Assembly: GCA_025531455.1 (NCBI GenBank)
Contig: JAMYHL010000006.1
Coordinates: forward strand, 868,001-932,000
Origin: Apiotrichum sp. Y4204
Lineage: Eukaryota; Basidiomycota; Tremellomycetes; Trichosporonales; Trichosporonaceae
Direction of reading: 5' to 3'
Length of the DNA stretch: 64,000 bases
Shown here: one piece after another, positions 12,960-22,388 of the stretch
How the letters are laid out: the number at the start of each line of letters is the position of its first letter
Position numbering within the stretch: the stretch's first letter is position 1
Program-made: the position numbers and the translations under genes
Notes under the pieces: generated by a model
Told to the model about the DNA's origin: nothing
The model's database searches: none
The model's input: the letters and a program-made list of their open reading frames with translations, nothing else

Positions 12960-13527
12960 ATGACTGCAGGGCTGAAGAGTGCGTACGAGCGCACGGACTC
13001 GCACTAACCTTTCGCAGCCGTCATCTTCCTCGCGTTCGTGCTCGCGCTCGGCTTCCTCCTCGTCATCCTCTCGTGCGCGCTGTATGCCAACTGGCTCCCC
13101 CTCCTCGTCGGTGAGTGAGAATGACAGCTGTTTTCTTGTGCCTCTCAAGCTTTGATTCCCTCATACTCACAATCAGCACTCACGTTCGTGCTTGCTCCCC
13201 TGCCCAACTCTGTGTGTTCGAGGTGTTCGCGCGCCGACGACATTTCGCCAGAGTTCAACTCGGCGTATGTCGACTTTGGGCGCTTCGTGACCGGCATGCT
13301 GGTGGTGAGTGGTGGCCGCTCAATGGAGCTTCGGAAGGGATCAGAAGCTCTGGGCTCACGAATACTCACGCCAGGCAACCGGGTTTGCGCTCCCAGTCGT
13401 GCTTGCGCACTCGCAGGTCATCCAGCCCGGCGCGTGCTGGATGTCGATCGGCGGCGGCGTGCTCGTGTACGGCACGATTCTCGTTTACAGCGGCTGGTTT
13501 GGGGTGAGCAACGACGACGAGTTTTAG
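12960..13527 (+). CDS. VPS55: Vps55 family endosomal membrane protein
   Basis: Vps55 (human OB-RGRP/LEPROT) works with Vps68 in traffic from late endosome to vacuole. Four exons, introns of 39, 66 and 70 nt, give 130 residues, the normal family size. It begins MTAGLKTVIFLAFVLALGF and has four hydrophobic segments: residues about 5-25, a LLVALTFVLAPLPN segment, GFALPVVLAHSQVI, and GGGVLVYGTILVYSGWF near the end. The PLPNxxC motif and the C-terminal segment resemble the family closely. The conserved hydrophilic loop DDISPEFNSAYVDFGRF separates segments 2 and 3. The first exon is tiny (19 nt) and ends in the lysine codon of GLK. Confidence 0.9.
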
Positions 13528-14199
13528 CTGTTGCCGCTCTGCGCAGAGGATGTTTGTTATTGCCCGAAGGAGATGCCGGACGTTGGACGCTGCAAGAGAC
13601 TGCCCGCCACTCGCTCGATCTGCATGGCGCTAGAGATCTCTCCGTGTACGATGACGACGATGCATTGTCGTAATGCTGGGAGGCGGGGCTCGAGGCAGAG
13701 GGAGACATGGTTTGATATCGATTCAACGGAGATCCAACGGAGATCAAACGGAAAACATGACTCGGCACTGATATCTGATCTCGTTTGTTCTTGGCCATAG
13801 GACAGGAATAACATGATTTCTATTGACAATGATCATAATTAACTACAGATGGATGGGTTGGATACGGTAAACAGGTCTAACGATGAACTGGATATGAGAT
13901 GGGGATATCGTGGATATGACAGTGGAAATGTCGACATGATTTTAACACACATGGTCTCTCGTCTTTTTGGGCGCCGCGTATTGCCGTCATCATTTTCATG
14001 TCGCCGTTCGTCATCGTTCTCTGGCCTCATTATCAGATGCTTGGTCGTTTGGTTCGTATCGCCCAGGGTTATTCTGCGCGCCGTCGTTTCGTCTCCTCTG
14101 GGTCGGACCTTCCAGCCCCTCTTCTCCGCCTCTGTCTCGCTCGCTGTTCTCGTAACAGGCTTTCTTTGTCTCCGCTGCTCGTCTTGCGCGATTTACACC
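13528..14199. other. Intergenic region between convergent genes
   Basis: 3' flanks of VPS55 and the low-complexity gene. Direct repeats of CAACGGAGATC occur at about 13727-13748. Plus-strand frames in 13849-14586 are antisense to the acidic tail of the next gene and are not credible. Confidence 0.5.
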
Positions 14200-15675
14200 T
14201 CACAACTCATTCTGGTCCTCGTCCCGGTCCTCCTCGTCCTCCTCATTCTCTTCTTCCTCTTCTTCCTCCTCGTCCTCGTCCTCGTCCTCCTCATCTTCGT
14301 CTTCTTCCTCGTCCTCCTCCACTTCCTCTCCCTCGTCCTCATCCCACTCATCAGGTGGCATATTCTCATCCCGACGCCCGCGACGCCGCGAGACGGACCC
14401 AGACGAGGACAGGCGAAGCCGCGGCGTTTGTGGACTGGGGGATACGGGCTGGAGGACACCGCTGCGGACTCGTCTGGGCGGCGTCACCGGCGGCATAAGC
14501 TGCGTAGTGGCCCTGTTTCCAGATATGGCCCGAACCTCCGTCTCGGACTCGCTGTCGGGACTCCGATCGAACGACTGGGAGAATAGCGGAGTACGCTCCC
14601 TGACGGGTGTACGCGGAATCGAGGGCGGAGGCGGTATCTGTCCCCCGGCCGAGGGCGGGGTCACCCACGGGAGGACGGGGGGCGGGGGAACGGCGCGCGC
14701 TCCGTGCTCCCCGTGTTCGAGCTGGGTGGCCGCGGCGCCGAAAGTGGGGGGCACGACGTGGGCCGAGGTCGAGAGGCGCGGGAGGTCCATCACGTGCTGG
14801 TGTGGCTGGGGGAGTCCAGATACAGAGGGTCCGGAGGGGACCGCGAGAAAGTCTGATGGCGCCCGCGGCGTAGCTGGGAGAGGGGGGAAGCGCGGGCGGG
14901 GCGTTTCTACTGGATGAGGATGCGGGCTGCCGCGCACGTCCGAGATGGGCATCATCACCGCTGGGCGGGAGACGTACGGGTGTGGCGCGGGGGCGGGGGC
15001 GTTGAAGAAGTGGTTGGGATCGGGCCACTGGTTGGACTGCTCGGTGGGCTGCTCGGTGGACTGCTCCGTTGACTGGTTAGTTGATTGATCCGTTGACTGG
15101 TCTGTCGACTGCTCTGTTGACTGATTTGACTGGTCTGTGGACTGGTTGGACTGCTCTGCCGACTGATTGATAGACCGCTCGCTACTATCCCCTCGACAGC
15201 TGCGACTCTCCTCATTCGACGCGTCCCAGCTCTCGCCGCTAAGATCGGGGCGGAATTCGGCCGCGAGCTCCTCAAACGACGTGATAGAGGGCACACTTCC
15301 GCTCGACGCGCGAGGGAGAGTGGGGCGGGGCGGAGACGGCGTGACTGGCGGCGGGGCCGGAAGGGGCGTGGGGCTACGGTACTGCTCGCGGCGCGGGGGT
15401 GGGGGTGGGCGTTGTCCCGGGAGTGGGTCGGCGTCTGGCTGGGTGTTGGCTTTGAGCTCGCGCTGTTTCTCTTGCTGATGGCGTTCCCGCTCGCGCCGCC
15501 GGGTGCGCGTGGCCATGATCGCGGTTTGGTGGTCCGTCCAGTGGAGGGCGATGAGCGTGCCATTCGTCCTGATCATCTTGTGGACTGGAGTGAGCCAAGG
15601 ATGCCTCCCGAGGTCAGCGGATCGGAGGAAGGGTGGCGAGGATGAGGAAGAGATGATGGGGATCAGGATGGGCAT
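14200..15675 (-). CDS. Uncharacterised low-complexity protein with QST[D/E] repeats and acidic tail
   Basis: Single-exon frame of up to 491 codons; I do not recognise the family. The only folded-looking part is the N-terminus (MIRTNGTLIALHWTDHQTA) followed by a basic helix-like RTRRRERERHQQEKQREL stretch. Then come proline-rich sequence, a run of about ten QST[D/E] or QSNQ tetrapeptides (15035-15170), more Pro/Ser-rich sequence with SP and TP sites, and a C-terminal block of some 45 mostly Asp/Glu residues. The first ATG (15673-15675) overlaps a TATA-like CATAAATATG, so translation may start at the ATG at 15576 (MIRTNG) or at 15516 instead. A disordered nuclear or regulatory protein is possible, but that is inference. 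Confidence 0.6.
   Translation of the reverse strand: MPILIPIISSSSSPPFLRSADLGRHPWLTPVHKMIRTNGTLIALHWTDHQTAIMATRTRRRERERHQQEKQRELKANTQPDADPLPGQRPPPPPRREQYRSPTPLPAPPPVTPSPPRPTLPRASSGSVPSITSFEELAAEFRPDLSGESWDASNEESRSCRGDSSERSINQSAEQSNQSTDQSNQSTEQSTDQSTDQSTNQSTEQSTEQPTEQSNQWPDPNHFFNAPAPAPHPYVSRPAVMMPISDVRGSPHPHPVETPRPRFPPLPATPRAPSDFLAVPSGPSVSGLPQPHQHVMDLPRLSTSAHVVPPTFGAAATQLEHGEHGARAVPPPPVLPWVTPPSAGGQIPPPPSIPRTPVRERTPLFSQSFDRSPDSESETEVRAISGNRATTQLMPPVTPPRRVRSGVLQPVSPSPQTPRLRLSSSGSVSRRRGRRDENMPPDEWDEDEGEEVEEDEEEDEDEEDEDEDEEEEEEEENEEDEEDRDEDQNEL
15035..15170 (-). repeat. Imperfect 12-bp tandem repeat encoding QST[D/E] tetrapeptides
   Basis: Within the uncharacterised gene, codons for Gln-Ser-Thr-Asp/Glu recur with frequent synonymous changes, so the amino-acid pattern is better preserved than the DNA. 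Confidence 0.8.
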
Positions 15676-16210
15676 ATTTATGAAGAGCGCGCGTCAGTCT
15701 GCTTGTCTCTGGCTCGCGTCGAGAACAACAAAGAGCGCCTCGCGCCACATGTGGGGAATGGTGGAGGCGGCACTTGCGGCAACAGCGTGCACGGTGACAC
15801 CCCTCTGTGAAGGGTGCAGTATCACTCCAAAAGGGGTACGAGCGCGAAACCATGCATAGCAGCATGGACAGGTGCATAAAAGGTGATTACCTGGCCTGCA
15901 TGCATTCTGCTTGTGGTGATTTCGGTGTATCAGCCATAGGTGTAGTCCTGGGGGCGGTCCACCAGCTCGCCACTCACACTCTCGATTGCTCGCGGCTCGA
16001 TTGTCCTCCACCGCCACGCGCCACGCCACCAGCGCACGCAGCAAGGTTGTGCACCAACTTTTATGAATGCGTGTTCTGGGCCGTTCGTCATCTCGGACTT
16101 TTTCTCCTACCACCTCTATTCTCGATTCATTCCTCTTCTCAACCCATTACACTTTCCTCTTCTTACTTTACGCTCCCACCACCACCACACGGCACGAAAC
16201 GTTTTCGAAA
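15676..16210. promoter_or_regulatory. Divergent region between low-complexity gene and PRA1 gene
   Basis: About 530 bases. TATA-like elements occur on each side: CATAAATATG read on the minus strand at 15673-15682, and TGCATAAAAGG on the plus strand near 15872-15882. Pyrimidine-rich sequence at 16090-16190 precedes the PRA1 start. No gene is seen. Confidence 0.5.
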
Positions 16211-17376
16211 ATGGAATACGTCAACAAGGCCACTGACGCGCTCAAAACCTTCCGCGTAAGCTACCGCAGTGGGACGAGCTGACCACAGGAGGAGCGTCTT
16301 CCGGGAATGAAGCCGGCGCCGACGGCCGAGTTCGTGAGTCGCAAAGGAGAGGGACACAGAATGGGTTGGGGACGGACTGGAGTTGGAAATCTGGGGAGGG
16401 ACTGCTGGCGCGAGGGCGGCCCACGATCCTCAATGTCAAGTTCCAGGTTGGATGGTGACGATACGGGGCTGCGCAAGGTTGGACAGCGAGCTCGCTATGA
16501 GTGTATGAGTAGCGGCGTCGCACTGCGCCGAAGTTCGGCTGCACCGTTCAGCCTCGCGATCGTGACGTCGGGCTCCAACTACGCCTCGCTCCCACTGTGG
16601 CCCCGCGGAACCCCTCCGTTTAAAAGGGCGCATGTCCATCGATCTCGACCCCAGCGGCGAGGACAGGTGGGGCGAGTTCGTGCAAGAAGACAGCCTTCTC
16701 CGTCCTCTCTGCACTGTCCTGCCCTACCGTTTTCGTCAGTTCCGTGCTCACCCCAGTTCGACCACAGGCAGCTATCGCGCCCGACGACCATGAACGAGGC
16801 GACGCAGGTGAGTTGGGTGCGGAGTGCGGAATAGCAGCACGCCTTATGCTCGCGCTTGCGTGTCGTTGGACGCTTGCACTCGCACGCGTCGTGCACATTC
16901 CGCGATCGAAAGCCAAAAGCTATTAAGAGCTGGCGACGAGTGCCCACTTGCACCGCCTCTGACGCCAGCGCATCACGTACAACGCGCGCTACTTTTCCGG
17001 CAACTACCTGCTCGTCATTATCGGTCTCTGCATCTACGCCTTGTGAGCTATTTTGCGTCCAAGCTCCAAGCTCCAAGCTCCGCTGACTCGCAGGATCACA
17101 AACCTGTACCTCCTGCTCGCGATTCTGGTCTTTGCGGGCGGCTTTACCGCCATCAACCGCCTCGGCCCCGAGCCCCGTGAAGTCGCCGGCCAGATGATCA
17201 CGCAGAAGATGATGTACACTGCGCTCTTTGTCGTCGGCGGCCTGCTGCTGATCATCTCGGGGCCCGTGTCGGTTCTGTTCTGGCTCGTTGGCTCCAGCGC
17301 GATCTTGATTCTTGCGCACGCCGTCTTTATGGAGACCGGGCTCGAGAGCGAGTACCAGAGCGTCGAGAGCGCGTAA
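16211..17376 (+). CDS. PRA1/Yip3 family Golgi-ER membrane protein
   Basis: PRA1 proteins bind prenylated Rab GTPases and act in ER-Golgi vesicle traffic. Five exons (16211-16255, 16289-16333, 16757-16807, 16969-17042, 17094-17376) give 165 residues, the usual size. Visible are LPGMKPAPTAEF joined to FDHRQLSRPTTMNEATQ, then RITYNARYFSGNYLLVIIGL and hydrophobic pairs around ITNLYLLLAILVFAGGF and LFVVGGLLLIISGPVSVLFW. The joined EF-FDHRQLSRP block matches the family pattern (SEFFDxxRxSRP). Intron 2 (16334-16756) is 423 nt, far longer than its neighbours, and is stop-free and in frame with both exons, so an unspliced form would carry 141 extra residues. Intron 4 has a triple AAGCTCC repeat. Confidence 0.9.
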
Positions 17377-17890
17377 GCGTCAGGAGAGCGTGGAGGATGG
17401 TGTGTGGAGTGGGAAAGTTGCGGAAGGAGAGTAGATGGCGAAGTGAGCAGCACATAGAGTACGTAGGGAGCGCATGGCGGCGCTCGCGGCGCTCCATGAC
17501 CCCAGCCCATGGCCTCCATCCTGGCCAAGGACATACAGATGCAACATTTCGGTTTGGCATGCTCAAGATGGCAACTGTCACGGTAACTGTCACGGCAACT
17601 GTCACGGGCTATTACACAACATGCATTTCGGACCTCTATTGAACACCGTGTATTGTGTGGTACCGAGCGATGGCGGGATCCCATCCACAGACGGGATGGG
17701 TATGCGGAGATGATGGATTAAACGAGCGATCGAGAGAGATGGGGATGCGAAACGAGACCAAGTGTTGATGATAGTACGAGTCCATGGGGTGCTCAATGTC
17801 AAGACGGAGCAGAGACGGATCCAAGAAGCTGAAGAGGGCCTATGCTATGCGGCTCGCAATCCATTGCGAGCGAGTTGTGTTACCCCGCGT
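17377..17890. other. Intergenic region between convergent genes
   Basis: 3' flanks of PRA1 and of the membrane-protein gene. Contains a 12-bp tandem repeat at 17573-17609; otherwise nothing recognisable. Confidence 0.6.
17573..17609. repeat. Tandem repeat, 12-bp unit x3
   Basis: Three copies of AACTGTCACGGY about 190 bases downstream of the PRA1 stop codon. Confidence 0.85.
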
Positions 17891-20800
17891 TTACTGCTTG
17901 AAGGGGTTGTTTGTGTTGAGCGCGTTCTGCGCGTTCTGCTGGGCGGACTGAACGCCTGCCAGTGCTTGGTTCTGGGCCTGGTTCACGAATGAACCGCCCG
18001 CCTGTGCCTGGCTCATGAACGAGCGCTGGATCTGCGACAGCGGCGAGTGCATGCCCGACGCCGAGTCGGGCGTCTGCGTCAGCATGTCCGAGCCCGAAGT
18101 CGTGCGGCTGTGGTTGGCCGACGTGCCCTGCGAGGGCTGGGCGGCGGGCTGGGAGAGGGCCGGCGCGGCCGGCGCGCCGGTCACAGCCCCGGTGGCGGGA
18201 GGGTTGGCACGGGCGGCGGCGGCAGCCTCCTGCTCAGCGAGCCAGGTAGGCGAAGGTGGGCGGCGGGGCTTGGGCGCGAGGATAGTGGGAGCGGCGGCGG
18301 CAGCGGGTGCTGCTCCGGAACGGGCACCGACAGGGGGACCGGGGCTTGTGACGCGTGCAGGAACGCTAGACATGTGACCGACGGGCGGGCCGGGGCTTGT
18401 GACGCGGGAATTCACCGAAGAACGGTGTCCAACGGGGGGACCGGGAGATGTGACGCGGGCGAGCGGGTCAGCAGAGCGAGATCCGACAGGAGGGCCGTTC
18501 GAAGTGGTCGCGCCAGAGGGCGAGGAGGCGTAGGCCGCCGCCCCGGCGCCGGCGAGGCCAGCAGCGCCTGCGGCTGCGGCAGCAGGGAGCATGGAGCCGG
18601 AGCCGGAGCCGGATTCCGAAGCAGAAGCGGTGTGGGTGGCACCGACAGGGGGACCTTGGGAGGTCGCGTGTGCCGGAGCGCCTGCGGACCTAGCACCGAC
18701 GGGCGGGCCAGGCGACGTGACACGCGCCGGGACGCTCGAAGTGTGGCCGGACGGAGGGCCGGGGCTGGTGACGCGCGAAGGGAAGGAGGCGGTGTGACCG
18801 ACAGGAGGACCAGGCGAAGTGACACGAGTCGGGACCATCGGAGAGGTCATGCCCGTCGGCGCGCCGGGGGACGTGGCGCGCTGAGGCACCGCCGAGATCG
18901 TCGAAGCATGGTCCTGCTGACCAGACCTGTTGAGAGCGTGCGCGGCTCCGGCACCAGCGAGGCCACCGGCACCAGCAGCGAGCGCGGCAGGGATGTACGG
19001 GTTGTGCGAGTCGGGCTGGACGGCGTGGTCGGCAGGCGTGGGCGTCGTCTCGGTCGTACCGCCCTCGCGGATCGTCTCGGGGTATGCGAAGGGGACGTAT
19101 TCAGAGGCGTTCGGCAGGAATCCCTGCCCGGCCTGGGCCTGGGCGGCCTGCATTGCCTGGGCCGGGCGGGCAAACATGGTCTGGGCACCTGCGGCTCCGG
19201 GGATATTGCTCATAGCTGCGGCTCCAGGAATGTTGCTCATAAAGGAGGCTCCCGGGATGTTGCTCATAGCTGCGGCTCCGGGAATGTTGCTCATAACGGA
19301 GGCTCCCGGGATGTTGCTCATAGCGGAGGCCCCGGGGACGTTGCTCATAAAGGAGGAGGCTCCGGGGATGTTGCTCATAACGTCAGGGGCACCCTTGTTC
19401 TTGTCCGAAAAGTGGTTAGCCAAAGCACCCGCACCGAGACCACCAGCCGCACCAGCCGCAGCACCGCCAGCCATGCCGAGCCAGTTGTTGCCGTTGGACG
19501 TCGGGAGACCAGGTACCTTGGAGGCCGCGCCGGTAAGCTGGCTGCCGAAGGGGAGCTTATCAGCAAAGGCCTTGGCAAAGCCGGAGAGTGAGGTGAACGA
19601 GGAGGGGTTTGGCGTTCCGGCGCCAGAGCCGCCTGCCTCGCTGGAACGGTCGTTAAGCGGGCTGTAGACGGCCTCGTTGCCGCGCGCGTTGAGGTGGTAG
19701 GACGGGGCGGGAGTGGGCATACGCGAGGGGTTGTACCTGCCGTCGGAGCGGTCTGCGCTGCTGTTGCTCCTGTGGCGGCCCTTTTCGGCGTCAGTCTTGC
19801 GACGCCGGAGACTGCCGGTGCCGCCTCCGATAACGTCTTTATCATCCTCAAGATCTTCCTCGCGACGGACGGCACTCGAAATGGAGGTGATCGGCGAGAG
19901 CGCCTGGAAAGCCTTGGGCGCGGTAGCACCAAGATCACGACCCGTAAGCTTCTTGACGATGGCGACGGCGGCGGCAAAGACGACACCGAATATGGCAAAC
20001 GCCATACCCATAACGGCGATCACAAACGACGGGGTCTGCTTCATCTTCATGACGTTGCACATGTAGCTTGTGCGGATGCGCGAGATCTTGGGGGGCGGGA
20101 ACTCTGGCGAGTCGAGGAATGATTGGGCGCCGTCGAGCTGGTTCATGAGGGCGGTGTTGTTGTCCAGTTGTGCGGCGTCGCTACCAACAATGAGCTGCTG
20201 GCGGGAAGTGGCGTTCACAAAAAGGTTGGTGGTCATGTTGGCGCCAAAGTCGTACCGCGCGGCGGCGAATATGGCATGAATAAAGTTGTCAGTGGTGACG
20301 TTCCAGTTAACCTCGTCGTTATCGGCCGTGGCGACGGTGAGATTGGGGTAGAGGAAGAAGCCACGCGTGTTGTTGCTGAGGCTGAGCGGGGCGTCAAAGC
20401 ACGCCCTCTTGTCATCCTCCAAAGCGCAATTCTTCGCGTTCGACATGCGCAAGCCGCGAATGCGGGGGAGCACTTCCGAGGAACGGAGGTAGACCGCCTT
20501 CTGACGGTTCCAGAGATCAGCCGCGAGGGTGTTCATGGGGTCCGAAATAGAGGCGTTGTTGTCGGGGTCCGGGGTGATCGCGTCATTGAACCACAGCGAC
20601 TGGTCCAACATCTGGCTCTGGTCTATCGAGTAGACGTTGGTTGTGTGCAGGAGCGCGGGCCACTTGGGGTCTATGCAGGTCGCGTACACCTGGATGGTCA
20701 CAGTGGCCTGGAAGAGGTCCATGTCAATGCTGACGCCGGAAACGTCGCAGTGGTCGAGGACGTCGTCGCGGTACTGCTGGAGAGTGGTGGCATTGAAGTT

Positions 20801-21592
20801 GACCTTGGGGTTGGTGCTGCCGTTGTTCACTGATGCCGCCGAGACGTTGAAGCCCTTGCCCATCTCCCAGAGGAAGATGCCGTTCGTGGTGCGGAATGTC
20901 GCGCCGGGGTTGATGCTGATATGTTAGCTCTAGCTGCGGCGTCGTTGAGTTTGGAGCCGGCGAGCTGTCTCGGAGCTAGTTGCAGTGTGGCGTAGCTGCG
21001 CTCAGGCATCGGGGACTCGTCGGGCAAGAGCTGGGTTTAGACTCACAAGGCGGGCTGACACAAAGGCCCTGGCGGGCTGGGAATGAACTTGGAGTACCAG
21101 TGGTCATTGTCGGTAAGGTTCCAGTTGGGCGAGAAGACACTCGTGGTCTCGTATCCGGCGGTGGCAGCTGGCATGTTAGTCGACAGCACAAGTCTTCAAG
21201 AGATTGCATGGCTGAGGAATGAGGACTGAGCGCGCACGAGCCGTTTGGCCGTGCTCGATCGCGTCCAATTTGGTCACTCCCTGCCATGGCAATGAGCCCG
21301 GTACTCACCCGCCCAGACGCCGACGAGTGCGAGGATGATGAGGGCAAAGAGGGCCGAAAGGAGGACCTCGCCAACCTTTTTGCCGCGGACCTGGTGTCTG
21401 TCAGCAACGCATTTCAAGGCACTAGTGGTGGAATGTGAGGTGAATGCTAAAGAATTCACGGAAGATCGAAGGTACGACGCGACGCGCCAGACCAAGTGAC
21501 CCATCAAATAGATCGAATAAAGCAAAACGCACATGATGTCCAATTGGGCTGTTGCCGAGCTTGCCGGCGATCCGGTCGCCTATGCGGGGCAT
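17891..21592 (-). CDS. Large repeat-rich two-pass membrane protein of unknown function
   Basis: Four exons (introns 21391-21532, 21168-21308, 20916-21046) give 1,095 residues. I do not recognise a named family. Layout: a short cytosolic start (MPRIGDRIAGKLGNSPIGHH), a first membrane segment (VLLSALFALIILALVGVWAA), then about 300 residues with many N-x-S/T sequons, likely lumenal or extracellular. A second membrane segment (FVIAVMGMAFAIFGVVFAAA) follows, then a long cytosolic tail. The tail carries seven MSN[IV]PGA repeats, nine RVTSPGPPVG-type repeats of about 17 residues, and three Gly/Ala-rich GxxxG segments. It ends NTNNPFKQ. The TSPGPP units are candidate proline-directed phosphorylation sites. 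A plasma-membrane or cell-wall-linked scaffold is possible, but this is inference from layout only. Confidence 0.85.
18160..18890 (-). repeat. Protein-level repeat array, RVTSPGPPVG units (about 17 residues x9)
   Basis: Inside the membrane-protein gene. Nine diverged copies, in two clusters separated by a Gly/Ala-rich segment. The core is [RT]-x-T-S-P-G-P-P-V-G, with one copy reading TSPGAPTG and one TSQGPPVG. Confidence 0.85.
19190..19385 (-). repeat. Tandem repeat encoding MSN[IV]PGA units x7
   Basis: Seven copies of an 8-10 residue unit in the same gene. At DNA level the 24-30 bp units are nearly identical, so recent expansion or contraction is likely. Confidence 0.9.
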
Positions 21593-22357
21593 GACGGCTG
21601 GTGGTGGTGGTGAGTGCGGGTGTTGTCGATGGTGGTTAGGATATGGTTACAGTGGTGGTGATGCTAGTGCGAGGAGGGCGTCGAGCCGGTTATACAGTGC
21701 GGGGTTGAGAGCGCGATGGAGAGGTCGGAGAGGACGGAGAGAGAGTGAGAGGAGCCCGCGCGTGTGGTGCTCAAAAGTGCGAAAGGGGCGAGCGAGGCCG
21801 ATGTCGGGAGATTAGCACGTCGGCATGGGCGATGGGGGTGGTGCAAAGTGACCAAGAAGGAGACGACGATGGAGAATGAAGGAGATGAAGATGGAGAAGA
21901 ATGAGATGCGAACAATGGCCACGAACAATGCAGAATGCTGAGATGCCGATGCGAAGGCGAGAAGGGGGCGAGGACGAGCTGGTAACTGATAGGAAGGTCG
22001 ACAACTGTCCCTGGACCTGATGTCGGCGGGAGAGATGTGAAGTTGAAGGGGCCGCTACCACGTAAGGAAAGGAAAAGAAGAATCAGACGAAGCACTCGAC
22101 TGGATGGAATAAAATGATGAGAGAATGAAAGAGAGCCCGGGAAAGAGGGGTTGGAGAAAGATCGACAAGAGCTTCAGAGACCTTGACCAGAACAAGAATG
22201 TGTGTAATCGCGACCAGCCCACCCACAACCCGCCCATGTCTCTCAAACATCCCTCTCGCGCTCTAGCTCCTCTGTGTCTCTCTCTCTCTCGGCGTATTTC
22301 TTGCCGATTAGGTCGGGTCTAATTTTTCCTGATCGTATGGATCCCTAGCTCAATGCA

Positions 22358-22388
<31 letters not shown>

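Noticed and set aside
13849..14586. 245-codon hydrophobic plus-strand frame
   Set aside because: Its Leu/Val/Phe runs are the reverse complement of the Glu/Asp codons of the minus-strand low-complexity gene.
17891..19700. Repeats in the membrane-protein gene as a CRISPR-like array
   Set aside because: Repeats are in frame, encode the same peptides and have no unique spacers; the genome is eukaryotic.
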